Counted from the first letter of the stretch, positions 29,975 through 39,400 are shown. The stretch is 64,000 nt of DNA from Huiozyma naganishii CBS 8797 (GCF_000348985.1 NC_035923.1:620001-684000); one strand, 5' to 3'. The notes: generated by a model not told the origin, from the sequence alone. Program-made: numbers and translations.

Positions 29975-31198
29975 CTATGATGTCGTTGAAGTTGTACCGT
30001 TCGTCGCTGTCCTCATCTGCGTCTGTACGGCCAACAGCAGCGGCGGCAGCTTCTCCTGGCGGTATGAGTTGCTCTGCCGCTTGGTCGGATGATGTTCGTA
30101 GCGCGTTTTTGTCCAGACGCTTGTTTTTTGTCTGTATCTGAAGTAGTTGTAGTAGCACACGTCCAGGAGTACAATAGACATCCCTAGGATGTTGTACACC
30201 CCGCTTATTCTCTCGTGCAGGATCCAGACACCGAACAGGATGGTTAACACCTCCTTCACGATGCCGGAAACGGAAAGAGTTAACACTTTGGCCATTTGTA
30301 GTATGCCGAACTCACTTAAAGTAAGCACGAAAACGGCCACACCGGGGATTACCATGAGTACGAATCCTCGTAGACCAGTCACAGCAGTGATTGTCAAGTC
30401 TGGGTTGAAATGTGTCTTGAACAAGTTGCAAGCGAACAATCCAGGGATGGGTCTCTCAACGATTAGCGCAGTTATGAGCAATGTCGCGCCCATGATGGGC
30501 GCCAGTTGGTATATCGTGTATATTGGGTGTGGTTTCTCCGGCTTGACGTCTTCCCTGTTTTCCCGTTGACTCTCCAGTGCCGCAATCTTGTTCGCCTCCG
30601 TTGCGTCCTGCGCTGGAGCCCGTTTCTTCAGGATCAATTGGGTGAATACCCATCGAAGTCCAGAGAGAGCCGCGCTCATTAGAACTAACAGCGCACCAAA
30701 CACTAGCGTCCCCTCGTCGGTGTCCTCGCCGCTTGTGCTGTTCGGTTTATACACCATCAGCGCAACACCAACAAACATCACAGACACTATCGCCCCAAGC
30801 TTCCAATGGAACTTCTCCAACTTGAACAGGCAACTGAAAAGCAACACAAACGCTATACTCGAGGACTTGACAATGGTGTACACAGACAGTGGGACGAACT
30901 TGAAGGAGACGTTACTGAACCCAATGTCACCAGCGGTTGCAACCGCAGTGGGTATTAGAAACTTCGCATAAAAACTCCATTTCACCGTCGGTATCGTCCT
31001 CGTGGTGTTCCTGTCCATGACTTTGATGTATATGTACGATAGAAACCACAGAGTAAACTGATGGAATGACGTGAGGATGATAGGGAACGTGACACCGAGC
31101 CCATCTTTCGGATCAAACATCCATCGGTTGTATATCGACAGGGCAATGGAACAGAAGTACCAACTCGAGATGTAAATGCCAAACAGCTGCCAATTCAT
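29975..31198 (-). CDS. YMD8: Nucleotide-sugar/triose-phosphate transporter family protein Ymd8, with a probable C-terminal frameshift
   Basis: Golgi/COPI-associated membrane protein of the NST/TPT drug-metabolite transporter superfamily; substrate unknown. The ORF gives 407 residues with about ten membrane segments. The start FGIYISSWYFCSIALSIYNR, WMFDPKDGLG, PTAVATAGDIG, SSSIAFVLLFSCLFKLEKFH and SGLRWVFTQLIL are near-identical to the family. After YYNYFRYRQ the reading frame turns into a basic, unrelated-looking tail. One base more in the A6 tract (T6 at 30124-30129 on the plus strand) would switch to a frame that stops at 29913 and ends in an acidic tail with QIQEYELKSM, resembling the S. 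cerevisiae end and giving about 428 residues (442 in S. cerevisiae). Confidence 0.92.
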   Translation of the reverse strand: MNWQLFGIYISSWYFCSIALSIYNRWMFDPKDGLGVTFPIILTSFHQFTLWFLSYIYIKVMDRNTTRTIPTVKWSFYAKFLIPTAVATAGDIGFSNVSFKFVPLSVYTIVKSSSIAFVLLFSCLFKLEKFHWKLGAIVSVMFVGVALMVYKPNSTSGEDTDEGTLVFGALLVLMSAALSGLRWVFTQLILKKRAPAQDATEANKIAALESQRENREDVKPEKPHPIYTIYQLAPIMGATLLITALIVERPIPGLFACNLFKTHFNPDLTITAVTGLRGFVLMVIPGVAVFVLTLSEFGILQMAKVLTLSVSGIVKEVLTILFGVWILHERISGVYNILGMSIVLLDVCYYNYFRYRQKTSVWTKTRYEHHPTKRQSNSYRQEKLPPLLLAVQTQMRTATNGTTSTTS

Positions 31199-31602
31199 TG
31201 GTGTGCCTGTTCAATGTTCTATGGTAGTGTAGCTGCTTAGCGCGTAATTAGGAGACTTTTGCAAAGATATCGCTTTCGACAGTGACAGAAAATGGAAAAA
31301 AGCGTTCGAACGGATAACAGATTTATCGGGACTGCTTACCGCTTAATGAAATAGGATAGTGAGTATATTCCAGCTTCCATCCGCTACGTGTTTTCAACCC
31401 TGGTGTTTCAAACTGGCGTATGCTTGTGACTTTCTTTCCTGTATTACATGTTTATATATAACGTTTATTCAAACATATTTTTTTTTCACTATCATAGGAT
31501 TTAAAGTTTCCGATGAAAGCTGCGCATGGACGGTACACGAACTTGAGGGAGGTATGCATATGTACGGGATATATAATAGTGGCATATAGCTACAAAAATT
31601 TG
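31199..31602. other. YMD8 promoter / downstream of the YML037C homologue
   Basis: 404 bp, AT-rich. Short ORFs only, none convincing. Confidence 0.7.
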
Positions 31603-32928
31603 TCACATCTTCTTCTTTGGCTGTAAAGGGACAAATGTATCTAGGCTCACGTGGCTGGGCGGCGTGTGTCCTCTCGAAGTACTATCATCGACAAGTTCAG
31701 GTACCACCGGTGGTTTTGATGGGATTGTGACCATCGGTCTTTCTTCCACCACTGGTTTTATATCAAATGCATTACCTTGTTCAAAATCCCCGAATTCGTC
31801 ATCATCATCATCAGCAGCAGCAGCAACTGCAGGTGGATCGCCCGCATCCTCCTGGCTACGCTCAACATTCACTTCAAGGGTTTTACTTGTAGGATGGTTA
31901 CGGACTGCATTATTAGGTTCCGGTGTACTTTCCAGATCTGGTTTTGACTGGTGTACCCCGCTATCATGATGCGTGAGTTCATCCACATCGAATTCAAGAT
32001 CACCCTCTTCGTGGATCGTCTCTTCCACTAAATCATGTATCTGCGTGTCATGCATATCAATCGGTATAGTTGAATCGCCAGATTCTCGTATTTTTTTTGC
32101 ACCACCCTCTGGCTTATCATGTTTTTCTTTGTGGTTATGCTTGGACTTATGCTTTCCCTTGGACCGACCCCCAAAAAACCATAATGCCGACCGTCTTTTC
32201 GATTTATGTTTGGGAAAACTCTCAGTAGGATCTTTCTTCTGCTTCGGCAGTTCACGAGCAACAAATTTCTCTAATGGATTGACGTGGAATGAGGAGTTTT
32301 GGAACGGATTCTTCTCTGGAGATGTTACACTACTAGAGCTGGTGCTGGTTCCCTTCGTTTCGTTTTCGGAGTCTTCAACGCCCCTTAATATGTAATTCCA
32401 AGACCGAGGACTACGGGGTACCTTTTCCATCTCTTCACTGACAATCCTAAATAGTTTCTTATTAGTGGGTTCCCTTTCTGTAGGTATGGCGTCTGGCTCC
32501 TCGTCGTGCTTTGAATCTTGAGGTAAAAAGATCTTCTCGTCTTGACTATGCTGCTCGCCGTTTGGATGGTTGCTGCTCCATGAAAACACTACTGGTGTTT
32601 CCATTTGTAAGACGGGGGATGCGCTCAGAGGCACATTCGATATATGCTGGTCTTGATACCAATTCCTTGATATTGACACGGCTTTAGAAAGTACGGTGCT
32701 CTTATCCACGGAATATACCTGAGCCTCAGCCGGATCATACCTTTTGGAATTGCATAGTTGATTCATGAGTTTTCTACTTCCCTCAACTTCATTCAACATA
32801 TCATAAAGACTGGCGTCATTTGGAGGTATCTCATCCTTTGTGTCCTGAGGAACTCCAGGGAATTCTGGTCCAAATACACTATTCAATAACTCGGTTACTT
32901 TGTAGTTTGCTCCAAGTTCACCTTCCAT
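31603..32928 (-). CDS. Homologue of YML037C, function unknown
   Basis: 441 residues, placed by gene order between YMD8 (YML038C) and CGI121 (YML036W) on the same strand as YML037C (340 residues, reported with clathrin-coated vesicles). The N-terminus ANYKVTELLNSVFGPEFPG looks folded; a SWNYILRGVE motif is near 178-187, and a basic region (KHKSKRRSALWFFGGRSKGK) is near 245-265. The C-terminal 100 residues are acidic, with a poly-Asp run followed by DEFGDFEQG, the kind of acidic-phenylalanine motif that binds clathrin adaptor (GGA/AP-1) ear domains, and DTFVPLQPKKK at the end. That motif fits the vesicle link but is my inference. Confidence 0.75.
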   Translation of the reverse strand: MEGELGANYKVTELLNSVFGPEFPGVPQDTKDEIPPNDASLYDMLNEVEGSRKLMNQLCNSKRYDPAEAQVYSVDKSTVLSKAVSISRNWYQDQHISNVPLSASPVLQMETPVVFSWSSNHPNGEQHSQDEKIFLPQDSKHDEEPDAIPTEREPTNKKLFRIVSEEMEKVPRSPRSWNYILRGVEDSENETKGTSTSSSSVTSPEKNPFQNSSFHVNPLEKFVARELPKQKKDPTESFPKHKSKRRSALWFFGGRSKGKHKSKHNHKEKHDKPEGGAKKIRESGDSTIPIDMHDTQIHDLVEETIHEEGDLEFDVDELTHHDSGVHQSKPDLESTPEPNNAVRNHPTSKTLEVNVERSQEDAGDPPAVAAAADDDDDEFGDFEQGNAFDIKPVVEERPMVTIPSKPPVVPELVDDSTSRGHTPPSHVSLDTFVPLQPKKKM

Positions 32929-33149
32929 TTAGCATCAACACATATACTCAATTGTATTATGGTGAAGGGTACTTCCTGGCGGGTTCTTGCTCGCACATAT
33001 CGCAGTATATAATAAACCTGAAATTTCAGTTTTAATTCAAGGACTGAGAATGATAATTTTTTTTCCATAACTAATTAAATACATAAGGATAATATCTTAT
33101 AGATCATCTCAAGCATCAACAGCGATTAAACAATTTTGCAGCTCCCTCA

Positions 33150-33674
33150 ATGTTACAGACGAAACTGCCACAGTTCCCAAAATATAAGGTAGATATCTCT
33201 TTGTTCAGAGATGTCCAGAACTCAAATGAACTGAAGACGAAAGTTGCAGAACTTCCGTATGCGTTCATTGACGCCAAGACGATTTGCTCCAGGGAGCAAT
33301 TACTCTCAGCAGTGTATAGGGCACTGGATGAAGTAACTTATAACAAAATGCGGACTAAGTCGCTTCATTCCGAATGTTTGTTGTGTCTTTCTCCAACATC
33401 GAATATCGGGGACGCCTTCCATAAATTTGGCATCAAGGAAGACTCAAGAGAGGTAATATGTTTACAATTGAGTAAAGTCGAGCAGCATGAAGTTCCACCT
33501 TTCCATGTCTTTGTTAAAGGCATAGAGGTTGCATTTGATGATGAGCATTTAGGGCAATTTTACGATAAAGAACTGCTCAGGAGAATATATAAACTAGATT
33601 CGTCGTCGCAACCTCAATCCAGGGAAAGTTTATCCCGTGCAGTGGTTAACGCAATCCATCTGAGAGGACTGTAG
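33150..33674 (+). CDS. CGI121: KEOPS/EKC complex subunit Cgi121
   Basis: Binds Bud32 in the KEOPS complex, which makes the t6A modification of tRNAs and supports telomere maintenance. 174 residues (181 in S. cerevisiae). Matching segments are LPQFPKYKVDISLF, AFIDAKTICSREQLLSAVYRAL, YNKMRTKSLHSECLLCLSPTSNIGDAFHKFGI and the C-terminal AVVNAIHLRGL. The frame is continuous from an ATG that gives the expected N-terminus, so no intron is needed, although S. cerevisiae CGI121 is annotated with one. It is divergent from the YML037C homologue and convergent with AMD1, as in S. cerevisiae. Confidence 0.94.
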   Translation: MLQTKLPQFPKYKVDISLFRDVQNSNELKTKVAELPYAFIDAKTICSREQLLSAVYRALDEVTYNKMRTKSLHSECLLCLSPTSNIGDAFHKFGIKEDSREVICLQLSKVEQHEVPPFHVFVKGIEVAFDDEHLGQFYDKELLRRIYKLDSSSQPQSRESLSRAVVNAIHLRGL

Positions 33675-33789
33675 AAAATACCTATGTATATACGAGGTTT
33701 AGTTAATTTGATAAAATACGACAAGAACAAATGAAAAGAAAGAAAACACAGCAGTGTGTCAAATAGGAAAGAATGGAAAGGACATTCAT

Positions 33790-36138
33790 TCATTTCGCTT
33801 CGACAGCCTTGTCCCTTTTGTAGTTTGCAAAATGGTTTACCAGTTCCAGTTCTGTGGACAACGTGTCGTATCTGTAATTGATTCTGATGTCTGGTACGTT
33901 TGTCTTCCCGACATCGTTACCGTCGACACCGGACTTTTCGAAGTCCTTCCCGATCCAGTGTTGTTTGATTTGGGCCTCCCACCCACTTTGCAGCACGGAA
34001 TTCCTTGCCAGTTCGCACATATCAACGTTAGATAGTTTGTAAATTTGCGCCGCGACGGAGTATTCCTCAATCAGCGGTTCCCTCGTGTACGAGAACTGTA
34101 ACGGATCATCCGTGGACAGGGAAACGTTCAACCCTCTTCTGAAGTACCTTGGGAATGGGTTCTTATCGTACGTGAGGAAAAGTGCGTTGTTCGACAGGGG
34201 GGACATGGCAATAGGAACTTGGTCTAAGTAGTACAGATACTGGACAAATGGCACTTTTCTCAATAGAATCCCGTGTGAGATACCTTGAGACAGCAAATAG
34301 GCTGATACCAGATGCTCTGGATCCCCGGCCTCCCCACAATGTGGTCTTAGCACCAGAGTTGGGAACCCTCTCTTTGCTCTCCATTGGTTCAACGAAGCCA
34401 TACTAGAGTATAAGCAGTAAAGGTAATAAGAGTAAGGGGGGTTTTGGGCAGCATCCCACAGGGAAGGTTTTGGGTATTTTTTGTGGAACCGACGGTCCAC
34501 TTTGGACTCGTCATCCACGGAGTCGAATCCGATAACTCTTTCCAAGAAGACGTGTAGTTTAGGGTGCGATTGTGGGTTTTTGGTCACCTCGAACAGTGGC
34601 TGGAACAGGTTTTTGCAAACATCGAAGAACGTCTCTACCAAGCCTGTTTTTTTGTATATGTCATACAGACGAGGGATTTGGATCAACCACCGAACGTTGT
34701 GTGAGATCAGTTTGTTGTCGATGACCCACGCAGCAAGCTTGTCCCACTCGTCCAGGGATCTCCCGTAGATGGAGATTCTGTACTCGCAGTTCTGGTACTT
34801 GGAGTTCTCCAGGTCGAACAGGACCTGTTTGGTAATATCGGCCAGGTACGACCCGTTGATGTAGTTGTTTGTCTTCAAGAAGATCTCTCTCAGACGGGAT
34901 TCACCTATAGGGTTGTACTTCAAGTTGAATTTATCGAACCGGTGGAAAGTGTCCTTGTGAGCGTGCATGTCCAGAGTGTCGATGGACAGATCGTAACCCG
35001 TCAGGTTCAAAGAGCGGAACACCTCGTCCAAAGTAAGTACTTTCCCATCTCTGAAAATGACCTTTTCGTCCTTATTGTGTCTCAACTTGTACTTGATGAA
35101 ACGCAGCAGGTGCTTTTGATTCATACAGGCAGAGTGGTGAACGTGAGTGTCCACTTTCCTGACGTTGTAGAAGTCCCTGTGTGGATTCCTCTTGGACACG
35201 CTCGTCTCCTGGTATTCGTTCAGCAGATAGTACAGGTTCCAACGCGCCTCCAAGTACTGTAACCTTCTAAACGCGAAGGACTTAGCTGGCCCATCAGACG
35301 AGATGGAAACCATTTTGTCCAAGTCGAGGTAGTAGTCGCGCAGAGTCGGAATATTTGCAATTAGATCCCCCCTGTCGCCAGCTCTGTTCACCGCATACGA
35401 GTCGTCCTCGTTGATGAAGTAGTCCCATTCTTTATCCTCACCAGGGATGATGCACTTGGAAAAGTCGAATACTTCAGCGTCCGGCTTGTTGACCACGGGC
35501 ACGACGGTCTTGGTGGCGTCGTTGTAGGATGGCCGAGGAGGTGGCGGGTATATTTCCCAGTCTGTGCTGTTCTTCGGATTCTGGTCGTTGCGTTGCATCG
35601 ACAACCCTTGGTACTTGGTCCTCAATTCCCTACAGTACTCCACTTTGGAGTACAAGTCGACCAGTTCAGGGGAAGGGTTGTCTCTTACTTCCTTGGACGT
35701 ATCATCGACGAGCATCCCATCTTGTACGACGCGGAGTCCTTCGTGTGAACCTGTGGGTCGACCCATGCGGGTGCACTCTTCAAACTGGGGACTGTATTCT
35801 GCGCACCCGCGGAGAGAGTCCTCGTCCTCTCCTTTGAGGGTGCACCGTGCAAGTGGCTGCCCAATAATCGCCGGGTTCACTCCCTTCTCATCGACTGCGA
35901 TCTTTTTGTTGTTATTCTCCAGCAATTGCCTGCTCTCGTGGTACGAGAAGTTTGCCGTCTGGAGCTCCGTGTTGGAATTGGTCAATTCCAATTCTCCGGA
36001 CAGCTTACCGTCCGCATCAGCTCCCTCCACGTCCTCATTCACGGCCATACTCGACATGGACTCTTCAAACCCGTCATGAGACGGTTCTGCCTCCAACGAC
36101 ATATGTTGAAACTTGTCCTCCGTATGTTCCACGTCCAT
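33790..36138 (-). CDS. AMD1: AMP deaminase Amd1
   Basis: Converts AMP to IMP and ammonia in the purine interconversion cycle. 782 residues (810 in S. cerevisiae). The first 230 residues are acidic and poorly structured. The catalytic TIM barrel follows, with metal-binding DTHVHHSACMNQKHLLRFIK (about 330-350), KFNLKYNPIGESRLREIFL, LRPHCGEAGDPEHLVSAYL (about 608-626), MSPLSNNALF, and the family signature LNVSLSTDDPLQFSYTREPL (about 680-700) with the catalytic Asp pair. Convergent with CGI121, divergent from SRC1, exactly YML035C's setting. Confidence 0.98.
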   Translation of the reverse strand: MDVEHTEDKFQHMSLEAEPSHDGFEESMSSMAVNEDVEGADADGKLSGELELTNSNTELQTANFSYHESRQLLENNNKKIAVDEKGVNPAIIGQPLARCTLKGEDEDSLRGCAEYSPQFEECTRMGRPTGSHEGLRVVQDGMLVDDTSKEVRDNPSPELVDLYSKVEYCRELRTKYQGLSMQRNDQNPKNSTDWEIYPPPPRPSYNDATKTVVPVVNKPDAEVFDFSKCIIPGEDKEWDYFINEDDSYAVNRAGDRGDLIANIPTLRDYYLDLDKMVSISSDGPAKSFAFRRLQYLEARWNLYYLLNEYQETSVSKRNPHRDFYNVRKVDTHVHHSACMNQKHLLRFIKYKLRHNKDEKVIFRDGKVLTLDEVFRSLNLTGYDLSIDTLDMHAHKDTFHRFDKFNLKYNPIGESRLREIFLKTNNYINGSYLADITKQVLFDLENSKYQNCEYRISIYGRSLDEWDKLAAWVIDNKLISHNVRWLIQIPRLYDIYKKTGLVETFFDVCKNLFQPLFEVTKNPQSHPKLHVFLERVIGFDSVDDESKVDRRFHKKYPKPSLWDAAQNPPYSYYLYCLYSSMASLNQWRAKRGFPTLVLRPHCGEAGDPEHLVSAYLLSQGISHGILLRKVPFVQYLYYLDQVPIAMSPLSNNALFLTYDKNPFPRYFRRGLNVSLSTDDPLQFSYTREPLIEEYSVAAQIYKLSNVDMCELARNSVLQSGWEAQIKQHWIGKDFEKSGVDGNDVGKTNVPDIRINYRYDTLSTELELVNHFANYKRDKAVEAK

Positions 36139-36318
36139 TCTGTCAAGATATAAAGGGGAAAGGAGCAGTATAAATTCAATTGCGGGGGTCGAATGTACGT
36201 CTTATAAAAACGAAAATAAACAAACAAATCTACCACAAAACCTAAGTTAGATCAAATACTTCCCTCACTTCAAAAAGAACTACCTGATTGTATAACCTCT
36301 AAGTGGTTCAATCCTATG

Positions 36319-36338
36319 TATATATATATATATATATA
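36319..36338. repeat. TA dinucleotide repeat
   Basis: Ten TA units in the AMD1-SRC1 divergent promoter, about 180 bp from the AMD1 ATG; may act as the TATA region. Confidence 0.85.
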
Positions 36339-36499
36339 CAATATCGTCACAGATGAGTGTCCCTCCTATATAACAGTTCCTTTTTCCTTTTTCTTAATTC
36401 TTACGCCCATCGAATTCTCCCTATTAACAGAATTTTAATAATTCCACCCAGACACCGGGTTTTACCATTTGGGGTGGTACTGGTGCGTGGGTGTTTATT

Positions 36500-36550
36500 T
36501 TAGGGCTTGGTGCGGGGTTGCAAAGTGTTCTTTTTGAAATTAGGGCTTGG
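36500..36550 (+). promoter_or_regulatory. Paired Tbf1-type sites (TTAGGGCTTGG twice)
   Basis: TTAGGGCTTGG occurs at 36500-36510 and again at 36540-36550, 40 bp apart. TTAGGGYT is the reverse complement of the Tbf1 consensus ARCCCTAA. They lie about 360 bp upstream of both AMD1 and SRC1. Confidence 0.55.
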
Positions 36551-36868
36551 TTTTAGGGGACAGTTTTTCCGGTTTTGTGTTATATTTCCCTTTTAGGATG
36601 GTATGTGTCCGAAACAGGGAATTTTTGTTTCTCTGTTTGGGTATTTCCCCATTTGGAATGTAATAGGGAAGGTCATAAATGTGGGACCCGCACGTGGAAT
36701 TTAGAAGGAAAGTACTATTCCGATGACCTGTGCTGTTCTTCTCTCTTGTTGTGTGAGAATACATATCTGTTGAGAGTGGGTAAAAGGCAGTGTGGTTTAT
36801 CTCGGAATCTGCTTCTTGCATCTTCTCTAGTCAGTACGAAAGCCCTGTAGGAGAACTTTATTTGCAAG

Positions 36869-39400
36869 ATGGATCTGAAATATTTGGAACCCGGGAGTGA
36901 ACCAGAAAGGCTCAAAGTTCCAGAACTGAGGCGTATCCTCACGGAGAATGACGTGGAGTACTCTCCTAACGCCAAAAAGAAGGCACTTGTAGCGATGTAC
37001 CACGAGTTTATTGACCCGTTGCTACCAAGTCTGAGGGAAAAGTTCCAGTTTAGTGACAGTTCCAGTGGTACCAAGAAGAGGAAAAGAAGGTCAGTGAGTC
37101 GTGATGTTACAGAGGAATCGGATGATAGTGACGGGTCGCTGTCGTCAGCGTCTTCTGTGGATGATGCTATCTTGGAGAGGTTACGCAGACCCTTAGAGAC
37201 ACCACAGAAGAAGAAACAGAGAGTCATATCGTCGGATGAAAGTGTACACAAAGGCGTGCAAAGAACCCCCATCGTGGATAAACTCAACGGTAAGGAACCC
37301 GTGAGAACACCACAAAAGTCTGTCAAGATCACGGAATTTGGCACATCGTCGTCAGAAGAGAGTGATAATGACACACACTCTAGTTTAACAAGAAGTCTGA
37401 ACAGCCAGGGATCGAAGAGTTCCAACCAGGCGGGGGTCAAGTACGATTTTTCTTACAAGAGAAGAACTTTGTCTCCGGATCTAAACAAACTGAAGATTTC
37501 TCCAGCGTTTGCCAAACAACTCAAAAATACCCGTAGTAGAAGCAGCGGTGACTCCACTAGGGAATGGGACACCGCACCCTCGCAGAGGCGTAAGGTCTCT
37601 ACACACCCTGATTCAGGGAGGGTTTCCGGTTTTGAATCGGACATTAACACATCCAACACAAACGCAGCCAATACGGCCGGAGACAACGACGAGCCCGTCG
37701 GAGAGAATTCAGAAGCGTCACGGTTGGTGGATTTCGAAAACATGCCGCAATTCAAAGAAACAGGGAAGGAGGCTTCCGAAGACGTACCACTTTTGGCAGA
37801 AGAAGGACCAGACGTAGACGTGGTTGATACTTATCCGGAGGACGATGACATTGTCGAACTCGTCGATCTAGACGAATCCGTCGACAGGAGCACGTTCAAC
37901 ATGGATTTGCTTTCTAACAGTGAAGTCGAAAAATCTCAACAAAGAGCAGCCGCAATGGAAAATGAACTTTCACCTGAGTTTCAAAGGTCAGAGGAGGAAC
38001 GGGATTCAAACACTGTGTCCCCAAGCAGTATGTCAGATTCAAGTGAAGATGACGAAGCCATACTAATAAGTGAAGATGACGAAGCCATACTAATAAGTGA
38101 CGAAAAGGAGTCTACTAGCACAAGCGTAAGTTCCTCGGTAGATCTGCCCGTCAAGCGTACCAAGAAACCGGTTTTATCTTTCCTCAACTTAATAAAGAAA
38201 CTGTTCTCCACACTACTGAAACTTGCCATTTTTGCCATCTTTCTCACAACTGTGTTGCTAGCCATATGGTATAGAAACGAAAAATTATACACTGGTTTTT
38301 GTGGACATGGAATGGTTGCGCCGTCCCTTCAGGAGCTGGCCCCAAGTTACAAATTTATGGCACATATTGATGATCTCTTGAAAGGGTATAAACCTCATTG
38401 TATTCCGTGCCCAGAGAATGCAATTTGCTATCCGTACCTGAAAATGAGGTGCAAGCCAGAGTACAGATTGGAGCGGTCAAAACTGGCATTCTTTGACCTG
38501 TTCCCGATCCCTGATAAGTGTGTCAAAGACAGCCAAAGAGAGAAACTGATTGCGGAGGTGGTTAAGAAATCATTGGAGTTTTTAAGAGTGAAAAACGCCC
38601 AAATAGAATGTGGGGAGGGCAATAACGACATTGTGAGCGGAATCTCAGAGGGAGACTTGTTCCAAATCTTCGAAGAGGCTAAACCGTCCTTTTTGGATAA
38701 TGAACAATTCGAAGAACTCTGGGAAGATGTCGTCTGTAAATTGAAGAACGAACCCGATATTATATACAGGCAAGTGAGTGATTTTGAATTATTTTCCACA
38801 GAGACAATGAAGAACACGTTTACTAACAGAACCAAACAGTTACACGCCGCTGAAAATGAATTTACAAACGAAGTCGCCCAAAACAATGGGGCCAATGAGG
38901 TTCGTGAGAAAGAGAAATCTGTTCAGCACAGATACAGCTCTTTAAAGTCAAACTATTTGAGATCATTTTCGAAGAAATATATCAGCTTGAGATGTCAATT
39001 TGAGCAGGACTTTTACAGAACTTACCAAAGATATAGATATTTTATCTGGGGAGCACTCGGTATTATTGCAGTTATCAAGTATATTGAGCATCGCTTAAAG
39101 GAACACTTCCGGGAGAAAAAGCTAGTAAATGACCTTGTTGAGAGAGTTATTGCGAAACTAAAGAAGAACAAGGAGGAGAACAAAGAAACTTCCTTTTTGA
39201 GTGCAGTCCAATTGAGAGATTCATTTCTTTCTGGAGAGGGGAATCTGAGGTATAGAAATAGTATATGGAACCGTGTGACTAAAGTGGTGGAGACTAAAAA
39301 TACAAACATCAAATCCGATTTGATTGAGGTACACGGCGATATTATGAAATGTTGGAAATGGATAGGAGAGACTACTCCATTATCCGAAATGTCTAAATAG
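36869..39400 (+). CDS. SRC1: Inner nuclear membrane HeH/LEM-domain protein Src1/Heh1, alternatively spliced
   Basis: Inner nuclear membrane protein that tethers rDNA and telomeres and supports nuclear pore quality control. The unspliced frame has 843 residues. HeH/LEM-like fold at about 12-46 (LKVPELRRILTENDVEYSP), basic NLS (KKRKRR, about 71-76), a long acidic Ser-rich stretch, TM1 at about 444-466 (LLKLAIFAIFLTTVLLAIWY), a lumenal MAN1-type Cys region (IPCPENAICYPYLKMRCKPEY), TM2 at about 723-740 (YFIWGALGIIAVIKYI) and a winged-helix-like C-terminus ending CWKWIGE. Overlapping 5' splice sites at 38770/38774 allow a long 821-residue form and a 668-residue one-TM form. Neighbours match YML034W; HEH2 is its ohnologue. 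Confidence 0.95.
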   Translation: MDLKYLEPGSEPERLKVPELRRILTENDVEYSPNAKKKALVAMYHEFIDPLLPSLREKFQFSDSSSGTKKRKRRSVSRDVTEESDDSDGSLSSASSVDDAILERLRRPLETPQKKKQRVISSDESVHKGVQRTPIVDKLNGKEPVRTPQKSVKITEFGTSSSEESDNDTHSSLTRSLNSQGSKSSNQAGVKYDFSYKRRTLSPDLNKLKISPAFAKQLKNTRSRSSGDSTREWDTAPSQRRKVSTHPDSGRVSGFESDINTSNTNAANTAGDNDEPVGENSEASRLVDFENMPQFKETGKEASEDVPLLAEEGPDVDVVDTYPEDDDIVELVDLDESVDRSTFNMDLLSNSEVEKSQQRAAAMENELSPEFQRSEEERDSNTVSPSSMSDSSEDDEAILISEDDEAILISDEKESTSTSVSSSVDLPVKRTKKPVLSFLNLIKKLFSTLLKLAIFAIFLTTVLLAIWYRNEKLYTGFCGHGMVAPSLQELAPSYKFMAHIDDLLKGYKPHCIPCPENAICYPYLKMRCKPEYRLERSKLAFFDLFPIPDKCVKDSQREKLIAEVVKKSLEFLRVKNAQIECGEGNNDIVSGISEGDLFQIFEEAKPSFLDNEQFEELWEDVVCKLKNEPDIIYRQVSDFELFSTETMKNTFTNRTKQLHAAENEFTNEVAQNNGANEVREKEKSVQHRYSSLKSNYLRSFSKKYISLRCQFEQDFYRTYQRYRYFIWGALGIIAVIKYIEHRLKEHFREKKLVNDLVERVIAKLKKNKEENKETSFLSAVQLRDSFLSGEGNLRYRNSIWNRVTKVVETKNTNIKSDLIEVHGDIMKCWKWIGETTPLSEMSK
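38042..38095 (+). repeat. 27-bp perfect tandem duplication within SRC1
   Basis: Two identical 27-bp units encode SEDDEAILI twice in the acidic region before TM1. The repeat is in frame and looks recent because no synonymous differences have accumulated. Confidence 0.9.
38774..38839 (+). other. SRC1 alternative intron with overlapping GCAAGT/GTGAGT 5' sites
   Basis: GCAAGTGAGT (38770-38779) contains two overlapping 5' splice sites, TACTAAC is at 38821-38827, and CAG ends at 38839. Using GTGAGT (intron 38774-38839, 66 nt) removes 22 codons in frame. Using GCAAGT (38770-38839, 70 nt) shifts the frame and stops at 38943-38945. The same overlapping-site arrangement drives alternative splicing of S. 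cerevisiae SRC1. Confidence 0.85.

Larger units (their letters stand above)
36139..36868. other. Divergent promoter AMD1 / SRC1
   Basis: 730 bp with the TA repeat and the paired TTAGGGCTTGG motifs. No RNA gene or ORF is convincing. Confidence 0.75.
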
